Source of the DNA: Oxobacter pfennigii
Lineage (GTDB): Bacteria; Bacillota; Clostridia; Clostridiales; Oxobacteraceae
DNA length: 64,000 bases
Assembly (NCBI RefSeq): GCF_001317355.1
Contig: NZ_LKET01000016.1
Location: forward strand, 1-64,000
Reading direction: 5' to 3'
In this document: positions 54,451 to 62,117 of the stretch, in pieces
Position numbering within the stretch: the first letter of the stretch is position 1
How the letters are laid out: every line of letters begins with the position of its first letter
Notes under the pieces: generated by a model
Told to the model about the DNA's origin: nothing
Databases searched by the model: none
Seen by the model: only the letters and a program-made list of their open reading frames with translations
Translations under genes and position numbers: made by a program

Positions 54451-55422
54451 ATGAAAAAGATTATATTTGCTTTACTGTTGGTTTTAACAATGGCGACCTC
54501 ATTAGTTGCCGGAACCCTTGCAATGTATACGACTTCAATTGATAATCTGGCAGATGGAAGTGTTGTGGCTAAAGAATTTGTATTTGTCGGCAGCGGAACA
54601 GATTCTTTTCAGCATGGCATAAAAATTGCACCTACGGAGACCGTAAGATGGCAATTTAAAGTTAAGAACTATGAAAATCATATCATCACTGAAACGGATT
54701 TATATTACAAGCTTACTTTTAATGTGAATGCTTCAGCCGGTAAAAAAACTATACAACCCTTAGTTGTTAATGTTAAGGATTCCGGTGGAAATATACTGAA
54801 CAGTGTTGCCGGCATAGGTACTTTTGACGTCATTGGCTCTTTCCCTCTTTCGGAAAGCGGTCAGGAGAGGGATTATACCATTGAAATATATTGGCCGGGA
54901 GACAAAAACACAGATATCAATTATGCAGGCAGTAATTTTGGAACAACTATTAATGTTGATGCCGTGGCATCACAGCTTCCATTTGACGGCAGCAATCCGG
55001 GTAACGAAAATCCCAATGAAGAAAGTGAAATAAGCGTCCGATATGAAACAACGGCTCCGTGGCAAAATGGTCAAAGCGGTATTAATGAATTTGAATATAA
55101 GGTGACCATTACCAATAATTCGGATGAGGCCATCGAAGATTGGGAAATTGCCTTTTCACTGCCGGCAGACAGGATTACCCGGGCATGGAGCAATGCCAGG
55201 ATGGTATCCGGATTGCCGGAAGGCTCTTATAAATTCATAAACCCTGGATACAACAATGTGGCAACAGATGATATTCTGCCCGGACAGAGCGTATCCTTCA
55301 GGGGGCCGGCCATCGGCAATGGAACTGAAGCCATAAGAAATATAAGCGTTGGCGGCAGCAATATGGCTCCCAGCAGCAATGTTGATTTAACTTATGAATT
55401 TGGCAAATCTTCGCTGAATTAA
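54451..55422 (+). CDS. TasA/camelysin-like secreted protein with cellulose-binding-type domain
   Basis: 323 residues. The signal peptide ends around LVAGTLAMYTTSIDN, the pattern cleaved by SipW-type peptidases. Residues about 25-170 are a TasA/camelysin-like beta domain (IAPTETVRWQFKVKNYENH). A Gly/Asn/Glu linker follows, then a domain resembling carbohydrate-binding module family 2: TTAPWQNGQSGINEFEYKVTITNNSDEAIEDWEIAF...ITRAWSNARM...NPGYNNVATDDILPGQSVSF. Likely a surface or biofilm fibre protein that binds polysaccharide. ATG 54451 follows AGGTGG. Confidence 0.78.
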   Translation: MKKIIFALLLVLTMATSLVAGTLAMYTTSIDNLADGSVVAKEFVFVGSGTDSFQHGIKIAPTETVRWQFKVKNYENHIITETDLYYKLTFNVNASAGKKTIQPLVVNVKDSGGNILNSVAGIGTFDVIGSFPLSESGQERDYTIEIYWPGDKNTDINYAGSNFGTTINVDAVASQLPFDGSNPGNENPNEESEISVRYETTAPWQNGQSGINEFEYKVTITNNSDEAIEDWEIAFSLPADRITRAWSNARMVSGLPEGSYKFINPGYNNVATDDILPGQSVSFRGPAIGNGTEAIRNISVGGSNMAPSSNVDLTYEFGKSSLN

Positions 55423-55449
55423 CGTAATTGTATTGATGAGGAGGTACGT

Positions 55450-55641
55450 ATGATGAGAGTAAAAATTCTATTGATACTGGTTCTTATCGGTGCGGCATTT
55501 GTCTCCTCAACAGTAGGAACTCTTTCAAATTATACTTCCGAATCCAGTTTTAGCGTTGAAGTAGCCGCAGATTTAAGCAAGGATAATCAAAGAAATGAAG
55601 CCAATCAAGTGCAGGAACAGGCAATTATTGATATGAAATAA
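55450..55641 (+). CDS. Short secreted protein of the SipW locus
   Basis: 63 residues. Signal peptide then VSSTVGTLSNYTSESSFSVEV, the same GTLxxYTS pattern as its neighbours, followed by a short polar tail. It is too short to contain the fibre domain. By position and signal it may be a minor subunit, or a truncated paralogue. AGGAGG is 6 nt before the ATG. Confidence 0.65.
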   Translation: MMRVKILLILVLIGAAFVSSTVGTLSNYTSESSFSVEVAADLSKDNQRNEANQVQEQAIIDMK

Positions 55642-55690
55642 TAATTAAGAATAAAAGGATTTATCTTAAAATTTATAGGAGGGCACCAAT

Positions 55691-56221
55691 ATGAAAAAAA
55701 TGCTTGTAGCTATTGCCTTTGCTTTGCTGTTAACAGCTTCAATTACAGCTGGAACTCTTGCAATGTATACCACTTCCATCGATAACCTTGCGGAAGGCAG
55801 CGTGGTCGCTAAGGAATTCGTCCTTATGGAAGGCGGGACAGACACATTTATAAAAAATGTGAATATGGCCCCCGGTGAAACAACAGAATGGAAGTTCAGT
55901 GTAAAGAATTATAACGGATCTGTAGTAAGTGAAACAGCTATGGATATGAACTTTAATGTTGATATTATCGCTGCTGACGGTAAAGAAGTTATAGCACCTC
56001 TTGTGTTTACCGTTAAAAACTCAGATGGTACTATAGTAGGTAGCACTACAGCAGACGGGCTGATAACATTTGCCGATGAATTTAGTTTGAATGCCAATGG
56101 ACAGGAAAAGGTATATACTGTGTCTGTTAATTGGCCAAGCAATGATGCAGTTGATATAAACTACGCCGGAGCAGATTACGGGACAGCTGTCCAAGTATCT
56201 GTAACGGGTACACAGAAGTAA
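55691..56221 (+). CDS. TasA/camelysin-like secreted fibre protein
   Basis: 176 residues. Closely related to the N-terminal half of the protein at 54451: ITAGTLAMYTTSIDNLAEGSVVAKEFVLMEGGTD, MAPGETTEWKFSVKNYNGSVVSETAMD and VDINYAGADYGT recur, but there is no binding module. This looks like a tandem duplication in which one copy gained or lost the C-terminal domain. Probably the main fibre subunit. ATG 55691 follows AGGAGGG. A terminator follows. Confidence 0.8.
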   Translation: MKKMLVAIAFALLLTASITAGTLAMYTTSIDNLAEGSVVAKEFVLMEGGTDTFIKNVNMAPGETTEWKFSVKNYNGSVVSETAMDMNFNVDIIAADGKEVIAPLVFTVKNSDGTIVGSTTADGLITFADEFSLNANGQEKVYTVSVNWPSNDAVDINYAGADYGTAVQVSVTGTQK

Positions 56222-56233
56222 AAATTGAATGAT

Positions 56234-56274
56234 AAAAAAGCTGGCTGGTTCCATTTGAACCGGTCAGCTTTTTT
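56234..56274 (+). terminator. Terminator after the fibre genes
   Basis: AAAAAAGCTGGCTGGTTC / GAACCGGTCAGCTTTTTT with a 5-nt loop and T6. It separates the fibre genes from sipW, so read-through or a second promoter is needed. Confidence 0.88.
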
Positions 56275-56335
56275 ATATTAATTGGGGCATACTATAATCG
56301 ATCTCTTATAACAACAATTAAGGAAAGGCGGAGGG

Positions 56336-56863
56336 ATGTTGCAGACTAAGTTTACTACACAGGAACAAATCGAAGCAATGCGAAAAGAGATAATGGCGGA
56401 AAAGGAAAGACAATCCGGCAGAGGCGGCAAGCGGAGTCCGGGAAGAAATAAACTTGTTTTTAAAATATTCGGCTGGATTGCATTCCTCTCCGTGGTTCTG
56501 TCACTTACGACAGCTATTGTATATGTCAATATTGCTAAGACCAGGGGAGAAATTCCCGGGATTTTAGGTTTTCATCTTTTTGTCGTGGAATCAGGCAGCA
56601 TGGAGCCGACTTTTAATATCGGTTCGGTAATTTTGTGCCGTAAGGCAAAAAACCCTGATAACCTTAAAACAAATGATGTAGTAACATTTAAAAATCTTTC
56701 AGGATATATCGTTACTCACAGAATTGTCGAGGTTGTAACTGATGAAAATAGAGGCATTGCATACCGCACAAAAGGAGATAATCCCCGGAATTCTACAGAC
56801 CGGGAGCTACTTACTCCTGACAGAGTATTGGCGGTATTTATAGGGAAAATCCCTTTAACATAG
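56336..56863 (+). CDS. sipW: SipW-like (ER-type) signal peptidase I
   Basis: 175 residues. A polar N-terminal region, one membrane helix (IFGWIAFLSVVLSLTTAIVYV), then VESGSMEPTFNIGSVIL with the catalytic serine, THRIVEV with the histidine that replaces lysine in ER-type enzymes, and RTKGDNPRNSTD. SipW processes TasA-type precursors, which are encoded directly upstream. ATG 56336 abuts GGAGGG; TTG 56339 is an alternative. Confidence 0.9.
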   Translation: MLQTKFTTQEQIEAMRKEIMAEKERQSGRGGKRSPGRNKLVFKIFGWIAFLSVVLSLTTAIVYVNIAKTRGEIPGILGFHLFVVESGSMEPTFNIGSVILCRKAKNPDNLKTNDVVTFKNLSGYIVTHRIVEVVTDENRGIAYRTKGDNPRNSTDRELLTPDRVLAVFIGKIPLT

Positions 56864-56887
56864 GTCTGCCATGATGGAGATGCATAT

Positions 56888-57895
56888 ATGAAGCATAATC
56901 AAAAATACAATACAGGTGAAAGTCCGGTGCAGAATATCGTATCTATGGAGAATATTTCATCCGCCGAATATTTTTTCTATAAGAACGAAGAACCCAAGCG
57001 TGTTCTTGAGGATATAAATTTGCTGATTAAAAGGTCCGAAGCTTGGGGTATTAACGGAAGATCCTCTTATGAAATAAAGCTGCTGCTGGAGATAATGGCT
57101 AACATAAGGCCCTACGACTGCGGCAAATGCGTACTGATAGAGCGGGGCATGATGCGGAATAAAAGAACCATACTTAAGCATGTGTTCTACATAGGAAACT
57201 CCAACATGATTTATAATAATATGAATATGCTGGAATTTCTGATGTTCGCCATGGGTAAACAAAAGGTCAATAAAGTGGAGCTTCAGGATAGAATTTTTGA
57301 ATTCATAATCGATATTGGCCTTGGTAATTTATCATTGACGCCCAACAGAATGCTGACAAAGGAAGAGAATGCTGTCGTGGAATTGATTGCTGCAGCTTAT
57401 TCGGACTGTATGATGATTGTGTATAATTTTCCCGAGTATGAATTCGATGAGACACTTATTAATGCAATTGAAAAAATATCGGTACTTATAAGGGACAAAG
57501 GAAAAGCATTAATACTAGGCACCCAAAACTCTCTTTTAATTGAAAAAACATGCAGCCATACAGCTTTTATAGCAGATGGAAGATTAATATATAAAGGCAC
57601 TGTTGACAATCTCAGATTCAATTATGATAAAATTTTGGTTATAATACGGGATAAAAACATATATTCCGTGGCGGATAAGCTTGCAGCAATTCTCCCTTAT
57701 CATAAATTATCCGTAAAAGATGACAGCCTGTTTGTATACTGTACCGGAAAAGAAGGCTGCGATGCAGGTTATATATATAAAAAAGTAGCTGAGGCAGGCA
57801 TCACACCCGATTATATGGAAATAAACCCCAAAACAGTGCAAAATGCTTACGAGGAGATTATCTTACAGTATGATTTACAGAAGCAGTTATTTTAA
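56888..57895 (+). CDS. ABC ATPase-like protein with degraded nucleotide motifs
   Basis: 335 residues. The layout of an ABC ATPase is visible: VLEDINLLIKRSEAWGINGRSSYEIKLLLEIMANIRPYDCGKCVL lines up with the Walker A region, but the GxxGxGKS/T is replaced by GINGRSSYE with no lysine-serine/threonine. LTPNRMLTKEENAVVELIAAAYSDCMMIVYNFPE takes the place of LSGGQ and Walker B. Later, LILGTQNS and GRLIYKGTVDNL match the H-loop region and post-motif. Probably a non-hydrolysing partner of the membrane protein that overlaps its 3' end. Confidence 0.7.
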   Translation: MKHNQKYNTGESPVQNIVSMENISSAEYFFYKNEEPKRVLEDINLLIKRSEAWGINGRSSYEIKLLLEIMANIRPYDCGKCVLIERGMMRNKRTILKHVFYIGNSNMIYNNMNMLEFLMFAMGKQKVNKVELQDRIFEFIIDIGLGNLSLTPNRMLTKEENAVVELIAAAYSDCMMIVYNFPEYEFDETLINAIEKISVLIRDKGKALILGTQNSLLIEKTCSHTAFIADGRLIYKGTVDNLRFNYDKILVIIRDKNIYSVADKLAAILPYHKLSVKDDSLFVYCTGKEGCDAGYIYKKVAEAGITPDYMEINPKTVQNAYEEIILQYDLQKQLF

Positions 57896-59270
57896 AAAAG
57901 AGCTCCGTCAGGCATATACGGGAAATAAAACCGGTAACAATAGGAAAATAATATTTGCTATTTTTCTGGGATTTATCTCATTCGCACTTTATTTTCTGCT
58001 TCAAACACTGCAGGAAAGCGTGCTTTCCGATGTAGTCCCGGAAATAATGCAGCCCAGTTTCTTTTCAACGCTTTATATTTACATTCATATATCCTTTTTT
58101 CTGAATGCGGTGTATTTCATTGTGTATTATGATTACCTTTTCTTCTCCGAAATAAGAAAAAACTCATGGTACCTGCTGGTGCAAATGGGATATAATCCTG
58201 TGTCTATGATTTTTTCCAAGTTTTTTGCCCTGCTTCTTTCTGTTGTATTAATATATACTATTGGCTTTATGTCCATAATATTGCTTACCGTTTTTCTAAA
58301 ATACAGTTTTATACTTGCATATATGCCTTCTCTCTATATAGCCGGGCTTACGGACTTAATACTCATAAGCATATTTACTATGGCAGTCTCCCTTTATGTA
58401 AAAACTATTATTAATGCCCGGTATTTCATATTTTTTTCAGCGGTTTTCATTATAGTACTTAAAACAGTATTGGGATACTATCCCGTGCTGTCTAACCGGG
58501 TAGCAATGCAGAATATATATAATCTCTTTGATATCAGCCGCTCTGTGTTTTTACCTGTTGCCGCAGTCATGATAATTGCCTCTGTCCTGGTATGCGTCAT
58601 AAGAGCCAGGAATGTAGCAAAATATTATAATATACTCGATTATGACCTCAATTTACCCGCAGATACCGAAATTGTATATAAAGACAAAAGAGCGAAAAAA
58701 TGGAGACTTGCCGGCGGCGGTGAAAAGTCTTTGAAGCAAAGAAAAGCCTTTGATACCGCAGTTACTGTTTTCTTGATAGTTTTTATTTGCACCCTATTGT
58801 TTTTTAATGTGTTCATTATTTTGATCAATGCATCCACCCCCGGCAGCGAGGTTACAATACGGGGGGTAATTCCCTTTGTTTTCAAATCCGATACAATGGA
58901 GCCGGAAATCATGCTGAATGATCTTGCTTACTTCAAAAAAATCGATACTCAATATGAAGTCAGCGTAGGAGAGATAATTATTTTTAAGCAAAATAATGTA
59001 ATTTACGTTGAGAGAATCATTGAAAAAAATGAAAATAATCTCAAGGTGGATATAGATAATTATCCGCCCATGTCCCAAGCCGGGGCTATGATAAAAACCG
59101 TATTAAGAGAAGCTGTAATCGGCGTGTTCGCTGGAAGAAACCGGTGGCTGGGAGCATTGATACTTTTTGCCAACACAATTTTTGGAAGATTGCTGTTTTT
59201 ATTGGTGCCAACTATATTGCTGTTTTATTACAAGCAAATCATTGACTTTTATCAGAGAAGAAGCAGATAA
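57870..59270 (+). CDS. Permease fused to a signal-peptidase-like domain
   Basis: 466 residues. The first ~250 residues have six or so hydrophobic segments, like an ABC-2-type permease. Residues ~300-466 resemble SipW: a membrane helix (VTVFLIVFICTLLFFNVFIILI), then GVIPFVFKSDTMEPEIMLNDLAYF for the SGSMEP box, SVGEIIIFKQNNVIYVERIIEK for the GDIIxF...THRI box, VDIDNYPPM for KGDN, and a last helix. The catalytic Ser and His positions are Thr342 and Glu381, so the peptidase may be inactive. ATG 57870 has GAGGAG 12 nt upstream. Confidence 0.7.
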   Translation: MIYRSSYFKKELRQAYTGNKTGNNRKIIFAIFLGFISFALYFLLQTLQESVLSDVVPEIMQPSFFSTLYIYIHISFFLNAVYFIVYYDYLFFSEIRKNSWYLLVQMGYNPVSMIFSKFFALLLSVVLIYTIGFMSIILLTVFLKYSFILAYMPSLYIAGLTDLILISIFTMAVSLYVKTIINARYFIFFSAVFIIVLKTVLGYYPVLSNRVAMQNIYNLFDISRSVFLPVAAVMIIASVLVCVIRARNVAKYYNILDYDLNLPADTEIVYKDKRAKKWRLAGGGEKSLKQRKAFDTAVTVFLIVFICTLLFFNVFIILINASTPGSEVTIRGVIPFVFKSDTMEPEIMLNDLAYFKKIDTQYEVSVGEIIIFKQNNVIYVERIIEKNENNLKVDIDNYPPMSQAGAMIKTVLREAVIGVFAGRNRWLGALILFANTIFGRLLFLLVPTILLFYYKQIIDFYQRRSR

Positions 59271-59473
59271 AGATGCTTTACCGCAGGCTTTTTAGAGTAA
59301 AGTGAAATAAAAATATACCTATGACATATATATTACATGAGGGGGCTTTAAAAACTTGCATTTAAAAATAATAGAAAATTAACATGTATGTGATAGATTT
59401 GTAATAAATTTATGTTATCGTATAGATAACATCGTATAAATGGACTTGAAAAATAATTTTTAGGAGTGATAAT

Positions 59474-59614
59474 TTGGAAGTAGCGCTAAGCATGCAGCAG
59501 TTTAAAATTCTTGCACTCCGGTATCAAAAAGCAAAAAAGAAAGCTGAAATAGATTATAAAAATTATATACAAAAAAGGACTTTGCGTATCAAAAAGAGGT
59601 GTAACAATTATTAA
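59474..59614 (+). CDS. Possible small basic peptide
   Basis: 46 codons from TTG after TAGGAGTGATAA. The peptide is rich in Lys, Arg and Tyr (LRYQKAKKKAEIDYKNYIQKRT). No similarity recognised. It could be real or the remnant of a larger gene. The rest of the 470-nt gap (59271-59740) is AT-rich with no feature I could name. Confidence 0.3.
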   Translation: MEVALSMQQFKILALRYQKAKKKAEIDYKNYIQKRTLRIKKRCNNY

Positions 59615-59740
59615 AATCCGATAAAGTTCATATCATACTCTCCTTTGAACCGAAAGACATTAAATATTGCTTTCTATATAATAAAATTTCTGTAAGAGGA
59701 AAAAATAAACTAAGAGGTTCTATTCAAAGGGAGTGGAGTT

Positions 59741-60823
59741 ATGAACTTAAGAAGATTTACATGCTTGTTATTGATAGTATTTTCGTTTATATATACGGCA
59801 TCATGCACTCAAAGAAAACAAAGCCCCCAGAAATCTGAGGAGAAAAGCGAAGAAGGCAGCAAGGGTTATGTGGTGTTCTTAAATTCAGAGCCTTCAAAAG
59901 GCAATATGCTTTATAATGCCGAGGTTACGGGCAAGAATAAAAAGAAAGCATATGAAGAGGATATGTACGGTGCCACTGCTAAGGGAGAGAAGATAGCTTT
60001 TTTTTCTATTGAAGGTGAAAAACAACTCCTCAATATGATTAATGCCGATGGCAGTGGGCTTAAGACTATAAATGGAAATATAACCGTTCTGAATAATTTC
60101 GTGTCCTGGTCTCCCGACGGAAAGAAAATCGCCTTTTCCTCCAGGCAAGCTCTGGATAAATCCAATGAAATTTATTATTGCCAGGCTGTGGCGGACAGCA
60201 CGCCTATCAAGGTAACCGACGATTTAAGCGAAGATGAGAATCCTAAGTTCAGCAGTGACGGAAAGCTTATTATATTCATTAAGAACCAGGATGACAATTT
60301 TGATATTTATAAATATGAAATTGCAGCTATGACCGCAACAAACCTGTCAAACAACAGTGCCAATGATATTTCTCCGGTAATGACTCCGGATGGAACAAGG
60401 ATTATTTTTTTAAGCGATGAAAAGGAAAAGGGCAAGTATAACCTTTATATGATGGACATCGACGGCTCAAACAGGAAAGAATTGACCGCGGGCTTGAACA
60501 TCGCAAGGGAAACCGTTAAAATCTCGCCTGACAGCAGCATGATTTCCTTTATTGCAATCAATGAGAAACTGAATAAAACGGTGCACATCATAGATATGAA
60601 CAAGAACACCATGATGATAGCCGATGATGTATATATGGCAGCATGGGCGGATGACAGCAAGAAATTATACTATGCCACCTTTGATTCGGAAAACAGAAAG
60701 ATAGTTGAGTATGACGTTGAAAGCAGGACTATGAAAGAAATCATTAAAATGGAATATAAACCCGGCCAGGAAGGTGCCGGTATTAAGTTATTGCACTTTA
60801 CAAGCAAAATTAAAGGAGAATAA
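59741..60823 (+). CDS. TolB-like beta-propeller lipoprotein
   Basis: 360 residues. The lipobox TASCTQ anchors it on the cell surface. After a charged linker there are repeated propeller blades of the WD40-like/TolB (PD40) kind: VSWSPDGKKIAFSS, PKFSSDGKLIIFI, PVMTPDGTRIIFLSDEKEKGKYNLYMMDIDGSN, VKISPDSSMISFI, AAWADDSKKLYYA. Likely a binding scaffold; no partner is evident. Ribosome site GGGAGTGGAG. Confidence 0.85.
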   Translation: MNLRRFTCLLLIVFSFIYTASCTQRKQSPQKSEEKSEEGSKGYVVFLNSEPSKGNMLYNAEVTGKNKKKAYEEDMYGATAKGEKIAFFSIEGEKQLLNMINADGSGLKTINGNITVLNNFVSWSPDGKKIAFSSRQALDKSNEIYYCQAVADSTPIKVTDDLSEDENPKFSSDGKLIIFIKNQDDNFDIYKYEIAAMTATNLSNNSANDISPVMTPDGTRIIFLSDEKEKGKYNLYMMDIDGSNRKELTAGLNIARETVKISPDSSMISFIAINEKLNKTVHIIDMNKNTMMIADDVYMAAWADDSKKLYYATFDSENRKIVEYDVESRTMKEIIKMEYKPGQEGAGIKLLHFTSKIKGE

Positions 60824-60828
60824 AGTCA

Positions 60829-60857
60829 GGGACAGCCAATGAGCTGCCCTTATTTTT
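60829..60857 (+). terminator. Terminator after the TolB-like gene
   Basis: AGGGACAGC / GCTGCCCT stem with an imperfect pair, followed by TATTTTTT. Confidence 0.7.
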
Positions 60858-60867
60858 TATCACAAAT

Positions 60868-62109
60868 CTATATTGAATTGCTTAAATTATTATAGGTATT
60901 TTTAAGCCTTTGCCACAGCAATTCCGGTATATCCAGGGTTTCGATTTCGGTACCGGAAGCAATGAGCCTGTTTTTGCACCCCATGAATACTCCGCCTAAA
61001 AAAACGGCGCTGTAATGCCATTTTCCCGTTATGGTTGCTATAATGGGAAGGGAGCCTGAGGACAATGCAGGGGCTGCATAAGGTTTAAATCCCGTTTCAC
61101 GGATTTTCATATTTGCGTTGATTGTTTTTTTGGTGAGCATTATTGAAAGCTCATGATTATATTTTTTAATGCTGTCAGAAACAACAAGACCTTCACCATG
61201 AGGGCCGAAAACCCTGCCTTCCTTTTCATAATGAAGGGTTTCCTGCTGCTCCCTTGAATAATATGCTGCCCGGGCATGCATTACACCTAAGCCGAAGCCT
61301 CTTATCTGTTCCGGAGCTAAACCTTTAAAGTCTGCCATTCCTTTATCAGTACAGTTGCTTTCTTTAAAAACTGCATTGCACAAAAGGTCCACCGGGTCTG
61401 ACACAACAGCAAAGGTTCCTTTGAATTTATTATTTCTTGCCATTTTTGCATAGGTTTTTATTATTTTTGAGTTGCTTTCATATTGATACATTCTGACATC
61501 TTTAATTTCACTGTCAGCAGGAGGAACACCCTTTGAAACACAATATACAAACATATCGCAATCAAATAATTCTTCATCCTTTAACGGCAATATTTCAGGA
61601 GATGGCTTATAAGATGGCAGTGCTATCTGCCCAATCTCCATACACCAGCGCCTTATTTTATGTTCATTGATGTCATATAAGCCTAGGGCAGATATGTTTT
61701 TTCCGCCAAGGAGCTTTAATCCCGTCGCTAAAATGCCGCCTACATCTCCTAAGCCGGCCACATTTATTCTCCATTTTTTAGGATGGGTGAAATCAAGAAC
61801 ATCTTCCCAGTCAGGGTACAAGGTGTTTAAGGACGTAACCATTCTTTTATTTATTTTTTCTTCCAGCCAATGCGGAAGGGAATTTTTATAGCTATAACTT
61901 TTTTTAAGAAGTTCCAAACCTTCCTTCTGCAAAAATACATGGGATGGAGACGTAATGCAAAAGCTTCTTCTTGATTTTAAGGGTTCCATTTCATTCAATA
62001 CATAAAGGATGCCGTTATACTGAGAAGCCTCTGCTTCCGTTATGCTATTAAAATTTTTCCTCTCGGTTAAGGAAGCTAAAATACAGTCTTTATGCTTATA
62101 AAAGTACAT
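60868..62109 (-). CDS. LDH/MDH-like dehydrogenase-fold protein with extra N-terminal domain
   Basis: 413 residues. The first ~110 residues are not recognised. A lactate/malate dehydrogenase-like region follows: INVAGLGDVGGILATGLKLLGG (NAD-binding Gly motif about 119-125), VVSDPVDLLCNAVF (the NPVD strand), RGFGLGVMHARAAYYS with the substrate arginine position, and FGPHGEGLVV with the catalytic histidine. So the active site looks kept. ATG 62109 follows GAGGTG and overlaps the upstream gene's stop region; the two are translationally coupled. Substrate unknown. Confidence 0.7.
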   Translation of the reverse strand: MYFYKHKDCILASLTERKNFNSITEAEASQYNGILYVLNEMEPLKSRRSFCITSPSHVFLQKEGLELLKKSYSYKNSLPHWLEEKINKRMVTSLNTLYPDWEDVLDFTHPKKWRINVAGLGDVGGILATGLKLLGGKNISALGLYDINEHKIRRWCMEIGQIALPSYKPSPEILPLKDEELFDCDMFVYCVSKGVPPADSEIKDVRMYQYESNSKIIKTYAKMARNNKFKGTFAVVSDPVDLLCNAVFKESNCTDKGMADFKGLAPEQIRGFGLGVMHARAAYYSREQQETLHYEKEGRVFGPHGEGLVVSDSIKKYNHELSIMLTKKTINANMKIRETGFKPYAAPALSSGSLPIIATITGKWHYSAVFLGGVFMGCKNRLIASGTEIETLDIPELLWQRLKNTYNNLSNSI

Positions 62110-62117
62110 ATTACACC

